From Massilia sp. Root351 (lineage in GTDB: Bacteria > Pseudomonadota > Gammaproteobacteria > Burkholderiales > Burkholderiaceae_D), in assembly GCF_001425045.1 (NCBI RefSeq), contig NZ_LMDJ01000023.1:447420-511419 (forward strand): a stretch of DNA of 64,000 nucleotides, given 5' to 3'. Below the pieces are notes generated by a model. That model did not search any database. It worked only from the letters and a program-made list of their open reading frames with translations, and was not told the origin of the DNA. A program made the translations under genes and the position numbers. Positions 41,101 to 49,880 of the stretch are shown in pieces (positions within the stretch are counted from its first letter, which is position 1; the number at the start of each line of letters is the position of its first letter).

Positions 41101-41989
41101 GGCTGGTTTCCGCCAGCAGCAGCGGGCGCCCGTAGCGCTGCTGGTACTCCATCAGGATGCAGTGCAGCGGCAGCCGGCGCGGCTCGCCCAGGTGCCACCA
41201 CAGCCGCAGGTTGGTCCCGCTTTCCCACTGGTTGCTGTGGTAGTAGTTGCCGCCGATGAGGTCGACATAGCGCGGCGCGCCGCCCAGTTCCGGCTGCACG
41301 CGGCCGCACAGCATGTCCAGCGCTTCGAACTGCGAGGCGCGCCAGCCGGCCGCCTGCACCGCCCAGTCGGGCCGGTTGGCCGGGGCGATCACGTGGATCA
41401 TGGGGTCGCACTGCAAGATGCGGGCGCCGGGCGTGACGTCCCAGATGGCGTCGCAGCCGGCGATGCTGGCGCGCACCAGTTGCCGCTTGCCCTCCCCGCC
41501 CGCGTCCGGATGGCGCATGTTCTTGATGCGGAACATGTGGATCGACAGGCCCCAGCTGGTAAACGAGATTTCATTGATGGGCGAATACACCGGCTGCGGC
41601 CCGCCGTACGGGGCGAGGAACTCGGCGGCGGCGCGGCAGAAGCGGGCAAAGCGCGGCACGAAGTCCGGACCGAACAGATCCAGGTCGTCCGGAATGCCGT
41701 AGTGGCAGAAAGTCCAGCTGACCTGCAGGCCCAGTTCCTGCGCGGCGCGGCAGCGGCCTTCCAGCACCGAGAAATCATGGCGCCCGTCGCGTTCGCACAG
41801 CCGCCAGCCGATCGATTCGCGCACGGTGCGGAATCCCAGGCGCTGGGCTTGCTCGTAGTCGCTGCGGGCCCGCTCCAGGTGGCCGGTGACGGCGTTCATG
41901 TCCAGCGCGCGGCCGGCGTGGTTGATATGGTCGGCGCCTTCGTAGCCGGCCTGCCAGAAACCGGCGAATGGGGAACTGCTGATCGTCAT
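38129..41989 (-). CDS. Three-domain ORF: glycoside hydrolase, glycosyltransferase and FAD oxidoreductase
   Basis: A single open frame of 1286 residues. Residues 1-385 resemble GH1/GH5-type TIM-barrel glycosidases, with acid/base SPINE (E140) and nucleophile candidate LLAETS (E294). Residues 391-765 are a GT-B glycosyltransferase (FSHLRWDFVYQRPQQLLTRL, ISPTKVLEYMAAELPIVST). A Gly/Pro/Ala-rich linker (about 768-800) leads to an FAD/NAD-binding oxidoreductase of the protoporphyrinogen-oxidase / UDP-galactopyranose-mutase type (IIGAGPTGLSAAYHL near 810). No stop separates the parts, but a good ribosome-binding site lies before the internal ATG at 40819 (896 residues), so two products are possible. 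It is 7 nt downstream of the GH2 gene; the cluster probably makes or remodels a glycan. Confidence 0.82.
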   Translation of the reverse strand: MTISSSPFAGFWQAGYEGADHINHAGRALDMNAVTGHLERARSDYEQAQRLGFRTVRESIGWRLCERDGRHDFSVLEGRCRAAQELGLQVSWTFCHYGIPDDLDLFGPDFVPRFARFCRAAAEFLAPYGGPQPVYSPINEISFTSWGLSIHMFRIKNMRHPDAGGEGKRQLVRASIAGCDAIWDVTPGARILQCDPMIHVIAPANRPDWAVQAAGWRASQFEALDMLCGRVQPELGGAPRYVDLIGGNYYHSNQWESGTNLRLWWHLGEPRRLPLHCILMEYQQRYGRPLLLAETSHVGSGRGAWAREMASEAALAMQHGVDFHGICLYPAIDRPDWEDENHWHHSGLWDLDRDGADPLARVLVPGYATALRQAMRVTGALCTTPTKENSMETIIVFSHLRWDFVYQRPQQLLTRLAQHYKVLFVEEPLHDAGPARLTSYQPAPNITVYQPRTPSLAAGFHDDQIPLLQPLLDKLVPDGEQPIVWFYTPMALPLLAKLHPARVVYDCMDELSAFKNPPRQLLQRETALLNLAGVVFTGGPSLYEAKRHRHPHVHCFPSSVDVVHFEQALDRSNGHPLHQDIGRPRLGFYGVLDERLDTELIAALADAHPEWQIVLVGPIVKIAPETLPQRQNVHYLGQQPYAALPHFLAGWDVCLLPFALNEATRYISPTKVLEYMAAELPIVSTAIADVAQPYGGTVAIGRSHAEFIAHCEAALAQTRPQRAAMAAGMRAIVARTSWDATADAMRALLGAAPPGGQGARPGQAGAAAPGLAAGAGTGSGASAAPAAGQGEPAKVNPLRAPSPAQRFGAVIIGAGPTGLSAAYHLGTDTLLLERNATVGGWCRSIRQNGFTFDHAGHIMFSNDPYVLRLYDTLLGDNQHWQMREAWIYSKQVYTRYPFQGALYGLPSEVIKECIVGAIEARYGKAANEAACQAAGVEDCCADGTADALNGNLPDNPAREQRTRSFEEFIHQVWGAGIARHFAIPYNRKLWTVPLSDMETSWLGGRVPLPDLGEIIDGALKPVARPMGPNARFGYPRRGGFQALMDGFLPHIRGKLELNADVVQLLPGERTVALADGRRFQYQRLISTMPLPELVRLIGSEAPEAVRAAARGLRHVSVRCVNIGIARTGVTDKHWIYYPEDSIFHRIFVQGNASHECNAPGGFGFTCEISYSPTKPLPVEGDALVRRCIQDCIKVGFMRPDDEVLTTSLVDMPYAYVVYDHARAANVATVRDWLEGQGILLAGRYSEWEYYNSDHAFLAGKRAAEQAGAELQASGGGLHAGSLGGEA
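40817..40831 (-). promoter_or_regulatory. Internal ribosome-binding site and ATG
   Basis: On the minus strand AAGGAG (40831-40826) lies 6 nt before ATG (40819-40817), the codon for Met391 of the 1286-residue frame. The protein that would start here, METIIVFSHLRWDF, begins exactly at the glycosyltransferase domain. This suggests either separate translation of a glycosyltransferase-oxidoreductase or a recent loss of the stop codon of the glycosidase gene. Confidence 0.75.
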
Positions 41990-41996
41990 CGCGGCC

Positions 41997-43757
41997 TCAT
42001 CGGTCTACGTTGCGGGTGGCCGCGTTGATGCGTTCAATGGCAATCTTGGGACTGCGGTCGGCGTTCAGCAGGCCGTTGGCTTCCTGGAAGGTGTCGGCAA
42101 ACTGGGTGTAGCAAAAACCGCTGAACATGGGCAGCTCGTTGACCACCGCCAGCAGCGCGCGGTAAGCCGCCTCATACGCGTCGGCGCTGTTGGCGCGCGA
42201 GTAGCCCCAGGTATGGTGGGCCGGCGCCCTGGGGTCGAAAGCGATGCCGCCGAACTCGGTGAGGATGATGGGCTGGCCGCGGTGCGGGAAGCCGTCCAGC
42301 GTCAGGATGCGGCCGCCGGGACGGCGCCGGTCGAACAAGGTGGCGACCGGGTCGGTCAGCTCGTAGCGGGCGGCGATGCGCTGCGGATCGGCGTCGTAGT
42401 CGTGGATGCCGAGCAGGTCGGTGGCCGAGGCTTCCCAGCCGTCGTTGCCGATCACCGGGCGGGTGGCGTCGAGCACGCGCGTCATGTGGTACAGCGCCTC
42501 CACGGCGTTGCGGTGCGCCTGCATCGCCGTCAGGTTGGGCACGCCCCACGATTCGTTGAACGCCACCCAGACGATGATGCAGGGATGGCTGTAGTCGCGC
42601 TCGATGGCCTCGGTCCACTCGCGCACCATGCGCGTCACGGCCAGCGGGCTGAAGGCGTAGCAGGACGGCATTTCTTCCCACACCAGCAAGCCCAGCTTGT
42701 CGGCCCAGTACAGGTAGCGCGGGTCTTCGATTTTCTGGTGCTTGCGCACGCCGTTGAAGCCCATGGCCTTGGCCAGCTCCACGTCGCGCCGCAGCGCATC
42801 GTCGCTCGGGGCGGTCATGATGGTGTCCGGCCAGTAGCCCTGGTCCAGCACCAGCCGCAGATGATAAGGCCGGCCGTTCAGCATGAAGCGGTCGCGGTTC
42901 ACCGAGACCGAGCGCAGCGCGGTATAGGAGCGCACCCGGTCCAGCTCCGCGTCGCCGCAGCGCAAGGTCAGCTCGGCGTCCAGCAGGATGGGGTTTTCGG
43001 GGCTCCACAGCAGCTCGTTGCGCGAGTCGTCGATGCCGGGATCGGACAGCGCGATCTTGCGGTTGGCCTCCTGGCCGACCAGCATGTAGACGTCGTCGGC
43101 CAGCAGCTTGCCGCCGTGCGACAGCTTTACTTCCACCGTCAGGCCCGAGGTGAGGTCGCCGGCCGCCAGGATCTGGCAGCCGATCTCGAAGCCCTCGAAG
43201 ATCGGCGTCCAGCGCAGCGACTTGATGTAGGTGGCGCCGACCGGCTCCAGCCAGACGGTCTGCCAGATGCCGGTGGTGCGCGGATACCAGATCGAATGCG
43301 GGTCCAGCTGCCAGTCCTGCTTGCCGCGCGGCTTGGCCAGATCGGCCGGGTCGTCCTCGGCGCGCACCATCACCACCTGCTCCGCGCCGTCCAGCAGCGC
43401 GGCGGTGATGTCGGCGTAGAACGGCGTGTGCCCGCCCTCGTGGCAGGCCACCAGTTCGCCGTTGACCCAGACCTTGGCCGCGTAGTCGACCGCGCCGAAG
43501 TGCAGCAGCGTGCGCGGTCCGCGCGTGGCCAGATCGAGCCTCAACCGGTACCAGCAGACGCGGTGAAAGCCGGTGTCGCCAATGCCGCTGGCGTCCGATT
43601 CGGGCGGGAACGGCACGTTGATGCTGCGCTCCCATTCGATCTCGTCCTGCGGCCCGCGATAGCGCCGCTGGTCATCGTAGGAAAAATCCCAGGGGCCATT
43701 CAGACAAGTCCATTCGGCGCGCACGAGCTGCGGCCTCGGGTAGCAAAAGTCTGCCAT
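41997..43757 (-). CDS. Glycoside hydrolase family 2 protein
   Basis: 586 residues from the ATG at 43757 (GGAG 6 nt upstream). Sugar-binding jelly roll (about 10-180, with HFGAVDYAAKVWVNGE), Ig-like middle domain (about 185-290) and TIM barrel with the acid/base N401-E402 in VAFNESWG and nucleophile E501 in ILTEFGG. GH2 enzymes cleave beta-galactosides, glucuronides or mannosides. It has no signal peptide, so it acts in the cytoplasm, which is odd for simple polysaccharide degradation and fits a role with the glycosyltransferase gene 7 nt downstream. Confidence 0.9.
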   Translation of the reverse strand: MADFCYPRPQLVRAEWTCLNGPWDFSYDDQRRYRGPQDEIEWERSINVPFPPESDASGIGDTGFHRVCWYRLRLDLATRGPRTLLHFGAVDYAAKVWVNGELVACHEGGHTPFYADITAALLDGAEQVVMVRAEDDPADLAKPRGKQDWQLDPHSIWYPRTTGIWQTVWLEPVGATYIKSLRWTPIFEGFEIGCQILAAGDLTSGLTVEVKLSHGGKLLADDVYMLVGQEANRKIALSDPGIDDSRNELLWSPENPILLDAELTLRCGDAELDRVRSYTALRSVSVNRDRFMLNGRPYHLRLVLDQGYWPDTIMTAPSDDALRRDVELAKAMGFNGVRKHQKIEDPRYLYWADKLGLLVWEEMPSCYAFSPLAVTRMVREWTEAIERDYSHPCIIVWVAFNESWGVPNLTAMQAHRNAVEALYHMTRVLDATRPVIGNDGWEASATDLLGIHDYDADPQRIAARYELTDPVATLFDRRRPGGRILTLDGFPHRGQPIILTEFGGIAFDPRAPAHHTWGYSRANSADAYEAAYRALLAVVNELPMFSGFCYTQFADTFQEANGLLNADRSPKIAIERINAATRNVDR

Positions 43758-44168
43758 GTCGTCTCCACCGTTTTGGTTCAATCCGGTGAAAATCTTAACA
43801 ACCTTCGCGCCCCGGCGCTGCCCCAATTCCGCTCCGAAATGTTCGCGTCGAAACCGCAGAGCGCCTTTAGGTAAGCGGCCTCTTCGGTTCACCAGATGTC
43901 GTTCGAGAAGGTGGTTGCCTATCCGGCTGCGCCCCTGCCCTGAGGCCTGGCTGCGGCGGGGGGCCGATGCTGTTCGTCTTTTGCCACGAGGTGGTAACGG
44001 CCGCGCATCGCCATGGGCAGCGCACCGGCGCCTCGTGCGCGCCGGCCGCCGGCTTCGTCGCGATGATGGAGCTCGATCCCGCGCTCGCCAAGCGCTGGCC
44101 GGCCTGGCGCACGGACGGCGCCGGAAGCAAACCTTGACATTCGGCGGCGCAATTGCTCCAATGCCAAG
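43758..44168. other. 411-bp intergenic region between divergent genes
   Basis: It separates the GH2 gene (minus) from the YdcF gene (plus). A TTGACA at 44134-44139 could be a -35 element, though it is only about 35 nt from the YdcF start and no clear -10 was found. An open frame of 56 codons (43967-44137, MLFVFCHEVVTAA...) has no recognisable homology or ribosome-binding site. No terminator or repeat stands out. It may contain decayed coding sequence. Confidence 0.4.
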
Positions 44169-44927
44169 ATGTTTGCCTCCGCCCTCTCCCAACTGGCCCA
44201 CGTGGTCCTGCTGCCGCCGATGTGCCTGTTCCTTGCGATGCTGGCCGGGTGGCTGCTGCGGCGCCGTTGGCCGCGCTTCGGCACGGCGCTGGCAGGCGGC
44301 GGCCTGGCCGCGCTGGTAGTCCTGAGCACCGACGCCGGCGCCCGCCTGCTGGTGCGTCCGCTGGAGACCATGAGCGCGCCGCTGGCGCCCGGCCAACCGC
44401 TGGCGCAAGCCATCGTCGTGCTAGCGGCGGGAAATATGGAGCACGCGCCGGAATACGGCGGCAACAGTCCGGACAGCATCGCACTGGCACGCCTGCGCTA
44501 CGGTGCGCGCCTGCAGCACCAGACCGGGCTGCCGCTGCTGGTCAGCGGGGGCAATGCCGACCCCGCGCGCGGCATTCCGCCCAAGGCCGAGTCCATGGCG
44601 CGCGCGCTGCGCGAAGACTTCCGCACCGAGGTGCGCTGGGTGGAGGCCGCCTCCGCTACCACTGCGGAGAACGCCGCATTCTCCGCCCGCCTGCTCAAAC
44701 CGGCCGGCGTGCGGACCGTGCTGCTGGTGACCGACGCCATGCACATGCCCCGTGCACGCCGAACGTTCGAGCGCGCCGGCCTGCAGGTGGTGGCCGCTCC
44801 CACCATGTTCCGCGCATGGGGGCCGGTGTCGGCCTCCTCCTTCCTGCCACGCGCGGACGCGCTGGCCTCTTCCTACTACGCCGCCTATGAGTGGATAGGC
44901 CTGGCCTGGTACCGGCTCATGGAATAG
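44169..44927 (+). CDS. YdcF/ElyC-family (DUF218) membrane protein
   Basis: 252 residues with two N-terminal membrane spans (LLPPMCLFLAMLAGWLL and GGGLAALVVLS) and a periplasmic DUF218 domain: AIVVLAAG, GLPLLVSGGNADP, ESMARALREDF, TTAENAAFSARLL and TVLLVTDAMHMPRARRTFER. ElyC in E. coli affects envelope biogenesis and peptidoglycan/enterobacterial common antigen balance, while other members are of unknown activity. It is followed by the beta-helix gene after 72 nt in the same direction. Confidence 0.9.
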   Translation: MFASALSQLAHVVLLPPMCLFLAMLAGWLLRRRWPRFGTALAGGGLAALVVLSTDAGARLLVRPLETMSAPLAPGQPLAQAIVVLAAGNMEHAPEYGGNSPDSIALARLRYGARLQHQTGLPLLVSGGNADPARGIPPKAESMARALREDFRTEVRWVEAASATTAENAAFSARLLKPAGVRTVLLVTDAMHMPRARRTFERAGLQVVAAPTMFRAWGPVSASSFLPRADALASSYYAAYEWIGLAWYRLME

Positions 44928-44999
44928 GCTGCGCGCAATCCAGGCCGGCGCAAACGCATCCGCACCGTTCCCCACCACCGCCTCTCTCAACGGAATCCC

Positions 45000-46496
45000 A
45001 TGTCCCGCACCAAGACCGCACTGCCCCGCACAGCTTCACGCAAGCTTCTCCCGCTGGCCATCATCGGCCTGATCTGCCTTGGCGGCGGAGCCGCTGCCGC
45101 CTTGTACGTTGTCAACCAGGTCGGCATGGCGCCGCGCCAGGTTGCGCCCTACCTGGAGCACCGCACCGCCGGACACAACAGCATCATCGAGGGCGCCGGC
45201 CGCAAACTGTCCGCCACGCTGGCCGCGCTGGATGGCGGCGCCGCCGGGGCGCCCGCCCTGCCCGCCTGGAACGTCGGCGCCCAGCCTGGCCTGCGCGCGG
45301 GCCAGGCCGCGGACGCGGCGCCAGGCAAGCGCGTACCGGTCGCCACCCCGGCGGCGCTGCTGCAGGCCCTGGCGGGCGCGCGGGCCGGCGACGTGATCAC
45401 GCTGCAGCCCGGCGCGTACAGCTTGGGCAGCGGGCCCTTTGTCGCCGCCAGCGCCGCCGGCAGCAAAGAACGGCCCATCACCGTGCGCGCCGAGCGGCCC
45501 GGCACCGTCACCATCGAATTCAAGCTGACCGAAGGCTTCCTTGTCACGGGGCCGCACTGGACTTTCGAGAACCTGTCCATACGCGGCGCCTGCGCCGAAG
45601 CCGCCGCGTGCGAACACGCCTTCCACGTAGCGGGCCGCGCCAGCGGCTTCGTGGCGCGCAACAACACCATCAGCGACTTCAACTCGCACTTCAAGATCAA
45701 CGCGCAGGGCGGCAGCGCGCCGGACAACGGGCTTATCGAATTCAACACGCTCACCAACCGTGCGGTGCGCCAGACCGGCCAGCCGGTCACGCCGGTCGAC
45801 CTGGTGGCGGCCAGCAACTGGATCATCCGTGGCAACCTGATTTCGGACTTCATCAAGGCCGGCGGCGACGGCGTCAGCTACGGCGCCTATGCCAAGGGCG
45901 CGGGCGCGGGCAACCTGTTCGAACGCAACGTGGTGCTGTGCGAGCACAAGCTGCGCGGCCACCCGGGCCAGCGGGTCGGCTTGTCCCTGGGCGGCGGCGG
46001 CACCGGTACGCCCTACTGCCGCGACCAGCGCTGCGTCACCGAGCAGGACGGCGGCGTCATCCAGTCCAACGTGGTTGCTGCATGTTCGGACGAAGGCATC
46101 TACCTGAACCGCGCCGCCACCAGCAAGGTGCTGCACAACACGCTGATCGACACGGCCGGCATCGTGGCGCGATTCCCGGAAAGCAGTGTGCAGGTGGAAG
46201 GCAATATCATCGACGGCCGACTGCGCGCGGACCGTGGCGGCATCCTGCACGCGGGCGACAACCTGGACACCAGCCTGAACCGGCTGTTTGTCGGTTCCCA
46301 TCCGCAACGGGCGCTGTTCCGGGATGCGCTGGCGCTGGACCTGGGCTGGGCCGGCGACGTGCCGCGCCGCAGCGCTTCGGCGTCGGCGCAGGAGCCGGGC
46401 TCGGCGCTGCCGGCGACCGACCTGTGCGGCGCCGCCCGGCCGGCGCAGCCCGCTTACGGTGCGGTGGAAGACTTTGCCGCCTGCCTGAAGCGGTAG
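45000..46496 (+). CDS. Membrane-anchored right-handed beta-helix protein
   Basis: 498 residues with a single N-terminal membrane segment (LLPLAIIGLICLGGGAAAALYVV). A beta-helix follows from about residue 110, marked by PAALLQALAGARAGDVITLQ, ASGFVARNNTISDFNSHFKI, NWIIRGNLISDFIKAGG and YLNRAATSKVLHNTLIDTAG. These rungs resemble chondroitinase B or PL6-like and other parallel beta-helix lyases, but a catalytic site cannot be fixed by eye. Several cysteines suggest an oxidising, extracytoplasmic location. It could degrade or bind a polysaccharide. Confidence 0.8.
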   Translation: MSRTKTALPRTASRKLLPLAIIGLICLGGGAAAALYVVNQVGMAPRQVAPYLEHRTAGHNSIIEGAGRKLSATLAALDGGAAGAPALPAWNVGAQPGLRAGQAADAAPGKRVPVATPAALLQALAGARAGDVITLQPGAYSLGSGPFVAASAAGSKERPITVRAERPGTVTIEFKLTEGFLVTGPHWTFENLSIRGACAEAAACEHAFHVAGRASGFVARNNTISDFNSHFKINAQGGSAPDNGLIEFNTLTNRAVRQTGQPVTPVDLVAASNWIIRGNLISDFIKAGGDGVSYGAYAKGAGAGNLFERNVVLCEHKLRGHPGQRVGLSLGGGGTGTPYCRDQRCVTEQDGGVIQSNVVAACSDEGIYLNRAATSKVLHNTLIDTAGIVARFPESSVQVEGNIIDGRLRADRGGILHAGDNLDTSLNRLFVGSHPQRALFRDALALDLGWAGDVPRRSASASAQEPGSALPATDLCGAARPAQPAYGAVEDFAACLKR

Positions 46497-46614
46497 GCAC
46501 CACGAGCTACAAGCCGGCGCGCAGCCGGAACCGCACTAAACCGGTGCATCTGTTCGTTGCAATGCTGGCACGCTTCTTGATACTACAAGCGTATCGCAGC
46601 CACGGAACAAGCAG

Positions 46615-48042
46615 ATGCCTACCTTCTTTAATGAAATGCATGCGGACGGCGGATCGGAAGTGCGGGAACATTACCGCGAATTCTGCCGCTGGCTGGCCCA
46701 ACAAGCGCCTGAAACCATCGAGCGCAAGCGCGCCGAAGCGGACTTGATGTTCCGCCGCGTCGGCATCACCTTCGCCGTCTACGGCGACGACGCCGGCACC
46801 GAGCGGCTGATCCCCTTCGACATCGTGCCGCGCATCATCCCGGCCGGCGAATGGCGCCAGCTGCAAACCGGACTGGTACAGCGCGTCAAGGCGCTGAACA
46901 TGTTCATCCACGACATCTACCACGGCCAGAACATCATCAAGGCCGGTATCATTCCCGCCGAGCAGATCTACCGCAACGCCCAGTACCGTCCGGAGATGCA
47001 AGGCATCGCGGTGGCCTCCGATATTTACGCCCACATCGCCGGGGTGGACATCGTGCGCGCCGGCCAGGGCGAATTCTACGTGCTGGAGGATAACCTGCGG
47101 GTCCCATCCGGCGTCTCCTACATGCTGGAAGACCGCAAGATGATGATGCGGCTGTTCCCGGAACTGTTTGCCCGCAACAAGATCGCGCCGGTGGACCATT
47201 ATCCCGACCTGCTGCTGGACAACCTGCGCTCGGTGGCGCCCATGGGCGCGGACGACCCCACCATTGTTGTCATGACGCCCGGCATGTACAACTCGGCCTA
47301 CTTCGAGCACGCTTTCCTGGCGCAGCAGATGGGCGTGGAACTGGTGGAGGGCAAGGACCTGTTTGTGGCCGACAATTCCGTCTACATGCGCACCACGCAC
47401 GGTCCCAAGCGGGTGGACGTGATCTACCGGCGCCTGGACGACGACTTCCTCGATCCGCTGGCCTTCCGGCCCGATTCCTCGCTGGGCGTGCCCGGCCTGC
47501 TGTCGGTGTACCGCGCCGGGCGCGTCACGCTGGCCAACGCGATCGGCACCGGCGTGGCCGACGACAAATCGATCTATCCCTACGTGCCGGACATGATCCG
47601 CTTCTACCTGTCCGAAGAACCGGTGCTGAACAACGTACCGACCTACCAGTGCCGGAAGAAGGAGGACTTGCAGTACACGCTGGCCCACCTGCCCGACCTG
47701 GTGGTGAAGGAAGTGCACGGCGCGGGCGGCTACGGCATGCTGGTTGGCCCGGCCTCCACCCGCGAGCAGATCGCGGACTTCCGCCGGCGCCTGATTGCCA
47801 AGCCGGACGGCTATATCGCCCAACCGACGCTGGCCCTGTCCAACTGCCCCACCTTCGTGGAAAGCGGCGTGGCGCCGCGCCATATCGACTTGCGGCCCTT
47901 CGTGCTGTCCGGGAAAACCATCTCCATGGTGCCGGGCGGGCTGACGCGCGTGGCCCTGCAGGAAGGCTCGCTGGTGGTGAACTCCTCGCAGGGCGGCGGC
48001 ACCAAAGACACCTGGATACTGGAAAAGGACCTCCCATGCTGA
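46615..48042 (+). CDS. Circularly permuted ATP-grasp protein of the Anbu cluster
   Basis: 475 residues. It has the CP_ATPgrasp type 2 pattern (DUF404/DUF407): YHGQNIIKAGIIPAEQIYRN, DIVRAGQGEFYVLEDNLRVP, GVSYMLEDRKMMMRLFPELF, and late nucleotide region LVVKEVHGAGGYGMLVGP with SSQGGGTKDTW. Members probably ligate amino acids or peptides using ATP. It overlaps the alpha-E gene by 7 nt and heads the four-gene set ATP-grasp, alpha-E, transglutaminase, Anbu, a known conserved association predicted to form and process a peptide tag. Confidence 0.92.
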   Translation: MPTFFNEMHADGGSEVREHYREFCRWLAQQAPETIERKRAEADLMFRRVGITFAVYGDDAGTERLIPFDIVPRIIPAGEWRQLQTGLVQRVKALNMFIHDIYHGQNIIKAGIIPAEQIYRNAQYRPEMQGIAVASDIYAHIAGVDIVRAGQGEFYVLEDNLRVPSGVSYMLEDRKMMMRLFPELFARNKIAPVDHYPDLLLDNLRSVAPMGADDPTIVVMTPGMYNSAYFEHAFLAQQMGVELVEGKDLFVADNSVYMRTTHGPKRVDVIYRRLDDDFLDPLAFRPDSSLGVPGLLSVYRAGRVTLANAIGTGVADDKSIYPYVPDMIRFYLSEEPVLNNVPTYQCRKKEDLQYTLAHLPDLVVKEVHGAGGYGMLVGPASTREQIADFRRRLIAKPDGYIAQPTLALSNCPTFVESGVAPRHIDLRPFVLSGKTISMVPGGLTRVALQEGSLVVNSSQGGGTKDTWILEKDLPC

Positions 48043-48968
48043 GCCGCACCGCCGACCACCTGTTCTGGATGGCGCGCTATACCGAGCGCGCCGAAAACAC
48101 CGCCCGCATGCTGGACGTGAACGTGCAGACGTCCATGCTGCCGCAGTCCGAGCAGGACGCCGCCCGGGGCTGGCGCGCCATGCTGGGCATATCCGAGCTG
48201 CAGCAAGCCTACGACCGCAAGCACGACACGGTGGAAGGCCGCGCCGTGATCGATTTCATGGTGCGCGACCCGTCCAATCCATCATCCATCGCGGCTTGCC
48301 TGAAGGAAGCGCGCGAAAACGCCCGCGCCGTGCGCGGCACGCTGACCACCGAGGTGTGGGAGATCCAGAACCAGACCTGGCTGGACTTGCAGAAGCGCTT
48401 GAACAACGGCGTGCTGGAACACGATCCGAGCCAGTTCTTCGAGTGGGTGAAGTACCGCTCCCACCTGTCGCGCGGGGTGACGCTGGGCACCATGCTGCGC
48501 GACGACGCGGTGCACTTCATCCGGCTCGGCACCTTCCTGGAGCGGGCCGACAACACGGCACGCATCCTGGACGTGAAGTTCCACGGCGCGCGCGACGCCG
48601 AGGACGGCGACTTTTATTACTGGGCGGCGCTGCTGCGTTCCGTGTCCGGCTTCGAGATCTACCGCAAGGTGTACCGCGACATCATCACCCCGGCCCGGGT
48701 GGCCGAACTGCTGATGCTGCGCGCCGACATGCCGCGCTCGCTGCTGGCCTGCATGGACGAGGTGGTGCAGAACCTGCACCAGGTGCGCAACGACCTGTCG
48801 CGCGACACCGAGCGGCTGGCCGGCAAGCTGCACGCCGAGCTGCAGTTCGGCCGCATCGACGACATCCTGCAGGCCGGGCTGCACGACACGCTGACCGAGT
48901 TCCTGCAGCGCATATACGAACTGGGCAATCGCATCAGCCGCGATTTCCTGGTGCCGCTGGCGGCCTAG
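48036..48968 (+). CDS. Alpha-E domain protein
   Basis: 310 residues, all-helical DUF403/alpha-E: MLSRTADHLFWMARYTERAE at the start, FIRLGTFLERADNTARILDV, and the Arg/Glu-rich helices characteristic of the family. Start ATG at 48036 lies within the end of the ATP-grasp gene (7-nt overlap), so translation is coupled. Biochemistry is unknown; it always accompanies permuted ATP-grasp proteins and is thought to be its partner. Confidence 0.92.
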   Translation: MLSRTADHLFWMARYTERAENTARMLDVNVQTSMLPQSEQDAARGWRAMLGISELQQAYDRKHDTVEGRAVIDFMVRDPSNPSSIAACLKEARENARAVRGTLTTEVWEIQNQTWLDLQKRLNNGVLEHDPSQFFEWVKYRSHLSRGVTLGTMLRDDAVHFIRLGTFLERADNTARILDVKFHGARDAEDGDFYYWAALLRSVSGFEIYRKVYRDIITPARVAELLMLRADMPRSLLACMDEVVQNLHQVRNDLSRDTERLAGKLHAELQFGRIDDILQAGLHDTLTEFLQRIYELGNRISRDFLVPLAA

Positions 48969-48988
48969 GAAGACTCAAGGAGATCCGA

Positions 48989-49792
48989 ATGCAATTGTCC
49001 ATACGCCACGAAACCAGCTACAGCTACACCGCGCCGCAGGCCTATTCGATCCAGCAGTTGCACCTGACGCCGCGCGCCGAGGCGCACCAGCACGTGCTGA
49101 ACTGGCACCTGAACACGGTGGGCCAGATCCACGGCTACACGGATGCCTATGGCAACCTGTCCCATATGCTGACAATCAATTCGCCGCACATGGGCCTGGC
49201 CATCGTGGCGCACGGGCTGGTGGAGACCACCACGCCGGACGAGGGCCGCATCGCCAACGGCGACACGCTGTCGCCGCTGATCTACACGGTGCCGACCCGG
49301 CTGACGCAGGCCACACCCGGCATCCTGGAGCTGGCCGCCGCCTGCCTGCCGGACCGCACGGCGCAGACGCGGCATCTGATGCGGCTGGCGGAGCACATCT
49401 TTGGTGCGGTCAAGTATCAAAGCGGTGCGACCGAAGTGACCACCACCGCCAGCGCCGCGCTGCAGCTCGGCATCGGCGTGTGCCAGGACCACGCGCACAT
49501 CTTCCTGGCCTGCTGCCACGCGCAAGGCATACCGGCGCGCTACGTGTCCGGCTACATCGACCCGGGCGGCACCAGCCACGCCGCCAGCCACGCCTGGGTG
49601 GATGCCTGGGCGGAAGACCGCGATTACAGCGGCTGGGTCAGCATCGACGTGACGCACGCGCGGCTGATGACGGATGCCTATTGCCGGCTGGCCATCGGGC
49701 GCGACTATGACGCGGCGGCCCCGGTACGCGGCGTGCGGCGCGGCGGCGGCGACGAAGCGATGTCGGTCAATGTGCTGATTGTGCCGCAGTAA
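48989..49792 (+). CDS. Transglutaminase-like cysteine protease of the Anbu cluster
   Basis: 267 residues. Bacterial transglutaminase N-terminal beta domain (MQLSIRHETSYSYTAPQAYS) followed by the papain-like core with catalytic Cys165 (GVCQDHAH), His201 (SHAWVDAW) and Asp220 (SIDVTH). AGGAG lies 8 nt before the ATG. Likely a protease or peptide-transfer enzyme in the cytoplasm, working with the ATP-grasp/alpha-E pair. It follows the alpha-E gene by 20 nt. Confidence 0.92.
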   Translation: MQLSIRHETSYSYTAPQAYSIQQLHLTPRAEAHQHVLNWHLNTVGQIHGYTDAYGNLSHMLTINSPHMGLAIVAHGLVETTTPDEGRIANGDTLSPLIYTVPTRLTQATPGILELAAACLPDRTAQTRHLMRLAEHIFGAVKYQSGATEVTTTASAALQLGIGVCQDHAHIFLACCHAQGIPARYVSGYIDPGGTSHAASHAWVDAWAEDRDYSGWVSIDVTHARLMTDAYCRLAIGRDYDAAAPVRGVRRGGGDEAMSVNVLIVPQ

Positions 49793-49880
49793 GTGCCGCG
49801 GCAGGCGCGCCATCAGATGGCGCCGGGCCCACCCGTCCAAGTGATAGAATTAATTCCTTGAACCAATAAACTGTTATCAA

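Noticed and set aside
43967..44137. 56-codon ORF before the YdcF gene
   Set aside because: No ribosome-binding site, no recognisable family, and short frames like this are expected in GC-rich DNA. It is mentioned only in the intergenic entry.
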